64,000 nucleotides of DNA from Lithospermum erythrorhizon (Eukaryota; Streptophyta; Magnoliopsida; Boraginales; Boraginaceae): assembly GCA_019722365.1 (NCBI GenBank), contig JADFUC010001745.1:124001-188000 (forward strand), read 5' to 3'. Under the pieces are notes generated by a model. That model had not been told where the DNA came from. It worked only from the letters and a program-made list of their open reading frames with translations, and did no database searches. Positions 62,701-64,000 of this stretch are shown here, piece by piece (the stretch's first letter is position 1; the number at the start of each line of letters is the position of its first letter). The position numbers and the translations under genes are program-made.

Positions 62701-64000
62701 TGATCTCGAGATTTCTATCAATTATGTTAATGAAATCTTTGGAACCGGAAAAATAAGCATATTGATGAAATATTTGCATTCTCCATTGCATATGAAATTA
62801 TGAATGAAAATGATCTGAACCCAGTCACCGTGGTTGAATGTGAGTCGACTTGATTGGCCAAAATGGAAAGATCTGATAGATCAGATGAAATCTTAAAAAA
62901 TCGAAAAGTATTTGGGCCCTATTGTGACTATTCACGAAGGTATGAAACACATTTGGTTATAAGTGGGTATTTGTGAGAAAACGAAATGAGAAAAGTAAGT
63001 TGCTTAAGATACAAGGCTCGTCTTGTTGCCGCAAGTTTTTCTCAGACCGAATTGATTGTAGAGGTAACTTATTCTCTGTTATGGACGTAATTCTTTCGTT
63101 ATTTAATAGGTTTGTCGATATCTAATAATCTTGACCAATAAATGCTATGGATGTTATTCTGACCTATTTATATGGATCACTTGATAGTGATATATACATG
63201 AAAATTCAGGAAGGATTTAAAATGATTGAAACATACAAGCGAGAGAGAAATGTATGCAATTAGGTTGCAAAGATCCTTTATGGGTTAAAACAATCGGGCG
63301 AATGTGGTATAATAGGCTAAGTGAATATTTACTTAAGGGACTACATCCAATAATCCTATTTTGTCCTTGTGTTTTATAAAGAAAATAATATCGGTTTTGT
63401 AATCATTAGCGTACATGTTGATGATTTAAATATTATTGGGTAATAAAGAAATCGAAAAACTGATAGTGCCAAAGAAAAAGAATTTGAAATGAAAGATGCA
63501 GGGGAAGACCAGTTACGCCTTAGGTTTCAGTTAATTACACTAAAAATGGTATTTTGGTACACGATCAAATTACACACAAAAAGGGTATTAAAGGTTTAAC
63601 ATGGATAAGGCAAAGCGCTTTCGTCTTTCCGATGATGGCGAGAACACTTAATATTGAAAAGGATCACACTTCCGTCTAAGGAAGAAAATGAAGAAGATCT
63701 TGATAAATTACATTACCTCGGTCACCAAATTGGAGCCTTAATGTATGCTGTGAGGTATGCAAGACTGATATAGCTTTGCAGGTCAATTTACTAGCAAGAT
63801 TTGGATTCTTGTCCTACAAAGACATTGAAAGGATAAAACATATATTCGATATATCTTCGAGAATGCGTCGATCTTGGTTTGTTTTATCTAACAATACAAA
63901 ACCGGTTTTGCTTGGTTATAGATGCAGGTTATTTCAGATCCACATGTGCTAAATCCGCAGGCCCAGGTATATATTTACATATGGTGACAACTGCGATATC
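59778..64000 (+). pseudogene. Copia gag-pol remnant, many frameshifts
   Basis: The frame opens at an ATG (59778) and is soon broken. Recognisable pieces in order: LSFNDI (61211-61243) before the Gag-pre-integrase domain; WRDRF..SGSLMM (61412 on), the GAG-pre-integrase block; GPFRYFMV (61627-61652) and DNVGEFTS (61789-61812) of the integrase core; a WPKWKD block (62855-62872) that opens the reverse transcriptase; HVDDLNIIG (63414-63440) at the catalytic site, where families normally have YVDD; and RNase H-like sequence around 63909-63950. The order integrase before reverse transcriptase is diagnostic for copia. It cannot be active as it stands. Confidence 0.8.

Larger units (their letters stand above)
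58292..64000 (+). mobile_element. Degenerate Ty1-copia retrotransposon, cut by window edge
   Basis: A possible 5' LTR begins TGTTATATTTTAGG (58292) and ends near 58625. It is followed by ACACGTTATCGGCCTGCGA (58631-58649), close to the CGTTATCAGCACGA primer-binding region of several copia lineages. A leader with internal repeats leads to gag at 59778. Integrase, reverse transcriptase and RNase H remnants follow in copia order. No 3' LTR is inside the window. LTR limits are low confidence; the copia assignment itself is strong. Confidence 0.75.

Overview
The window looks like nuclear DNA from a flowering plant, most likely a eudicot. It is AT-rich, its genes carry short exons with GT-AG introns, and between genes lie Stowaway-like 'CTCCCTCC' repeats, tRNA-derived SINEs, inverted-repeat elements and decayed LTR retrotransposons. 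No bacterial features, CRISPR array, rRNA or convincing tRNA gene was seen. Species cannot be fixed by eye.

Layout. 1-7 kb: gene-poor, with TA/TG microsatellites, a small alpha/beta-hydrolase gene fragment and a ~240-bp tandem repeat. 7.3-8.3 kb (+): a complete four-exon GASA/snakin cysteine-rich peptide gene. 8.8-13.5 kb: non-autonomous DNA transposons, including one with a clean 9-bp target duplication nested inside a larger inverted-repeat element. 15.2-16.3 kb (+): an intronless SARD4-type reductase gene (pipecolic acid synthesis). 18.1-27.6 kb (+): the condensin ATPase SMC4, 28 exons, 1248 residues as modelled. 28.1-32.9 kb (-): a five-exon NIP2/Lsi1-type aquaporin (NIP-III), convergent with SMC4. 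33-48 kb: stacked, heavily mutated LTR retrotransposons, mostly on the minus strand. 48-58 kb: gene-free, with two long inverted-repeat elements and SINE fragments. 58.3-64 kb (+): a degenerate Ty1-copia element that runs off the right edge.

The four genes do not form a pathway. They cover secreted peptide signalling or defence (GASA), systemic acquired resistance (SARD4), chromosome condensation (SMC4) and metalloid/silicon uptake (NIP2).

The two strongest points for follow-up: (1) the NIP2 protein keeps exactly 108 residues between its two NPA motifs and a Gly-Ser-Gly-Arg filter, the combination known from silicon-permeable channels; (2) the modelled SMC4 gene lacks a GT donor after exon 19, with CT in its place, so normal splicing should fail there or use a cryptic site. 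The same intron carries a SINE with an 11-bp target duplication.
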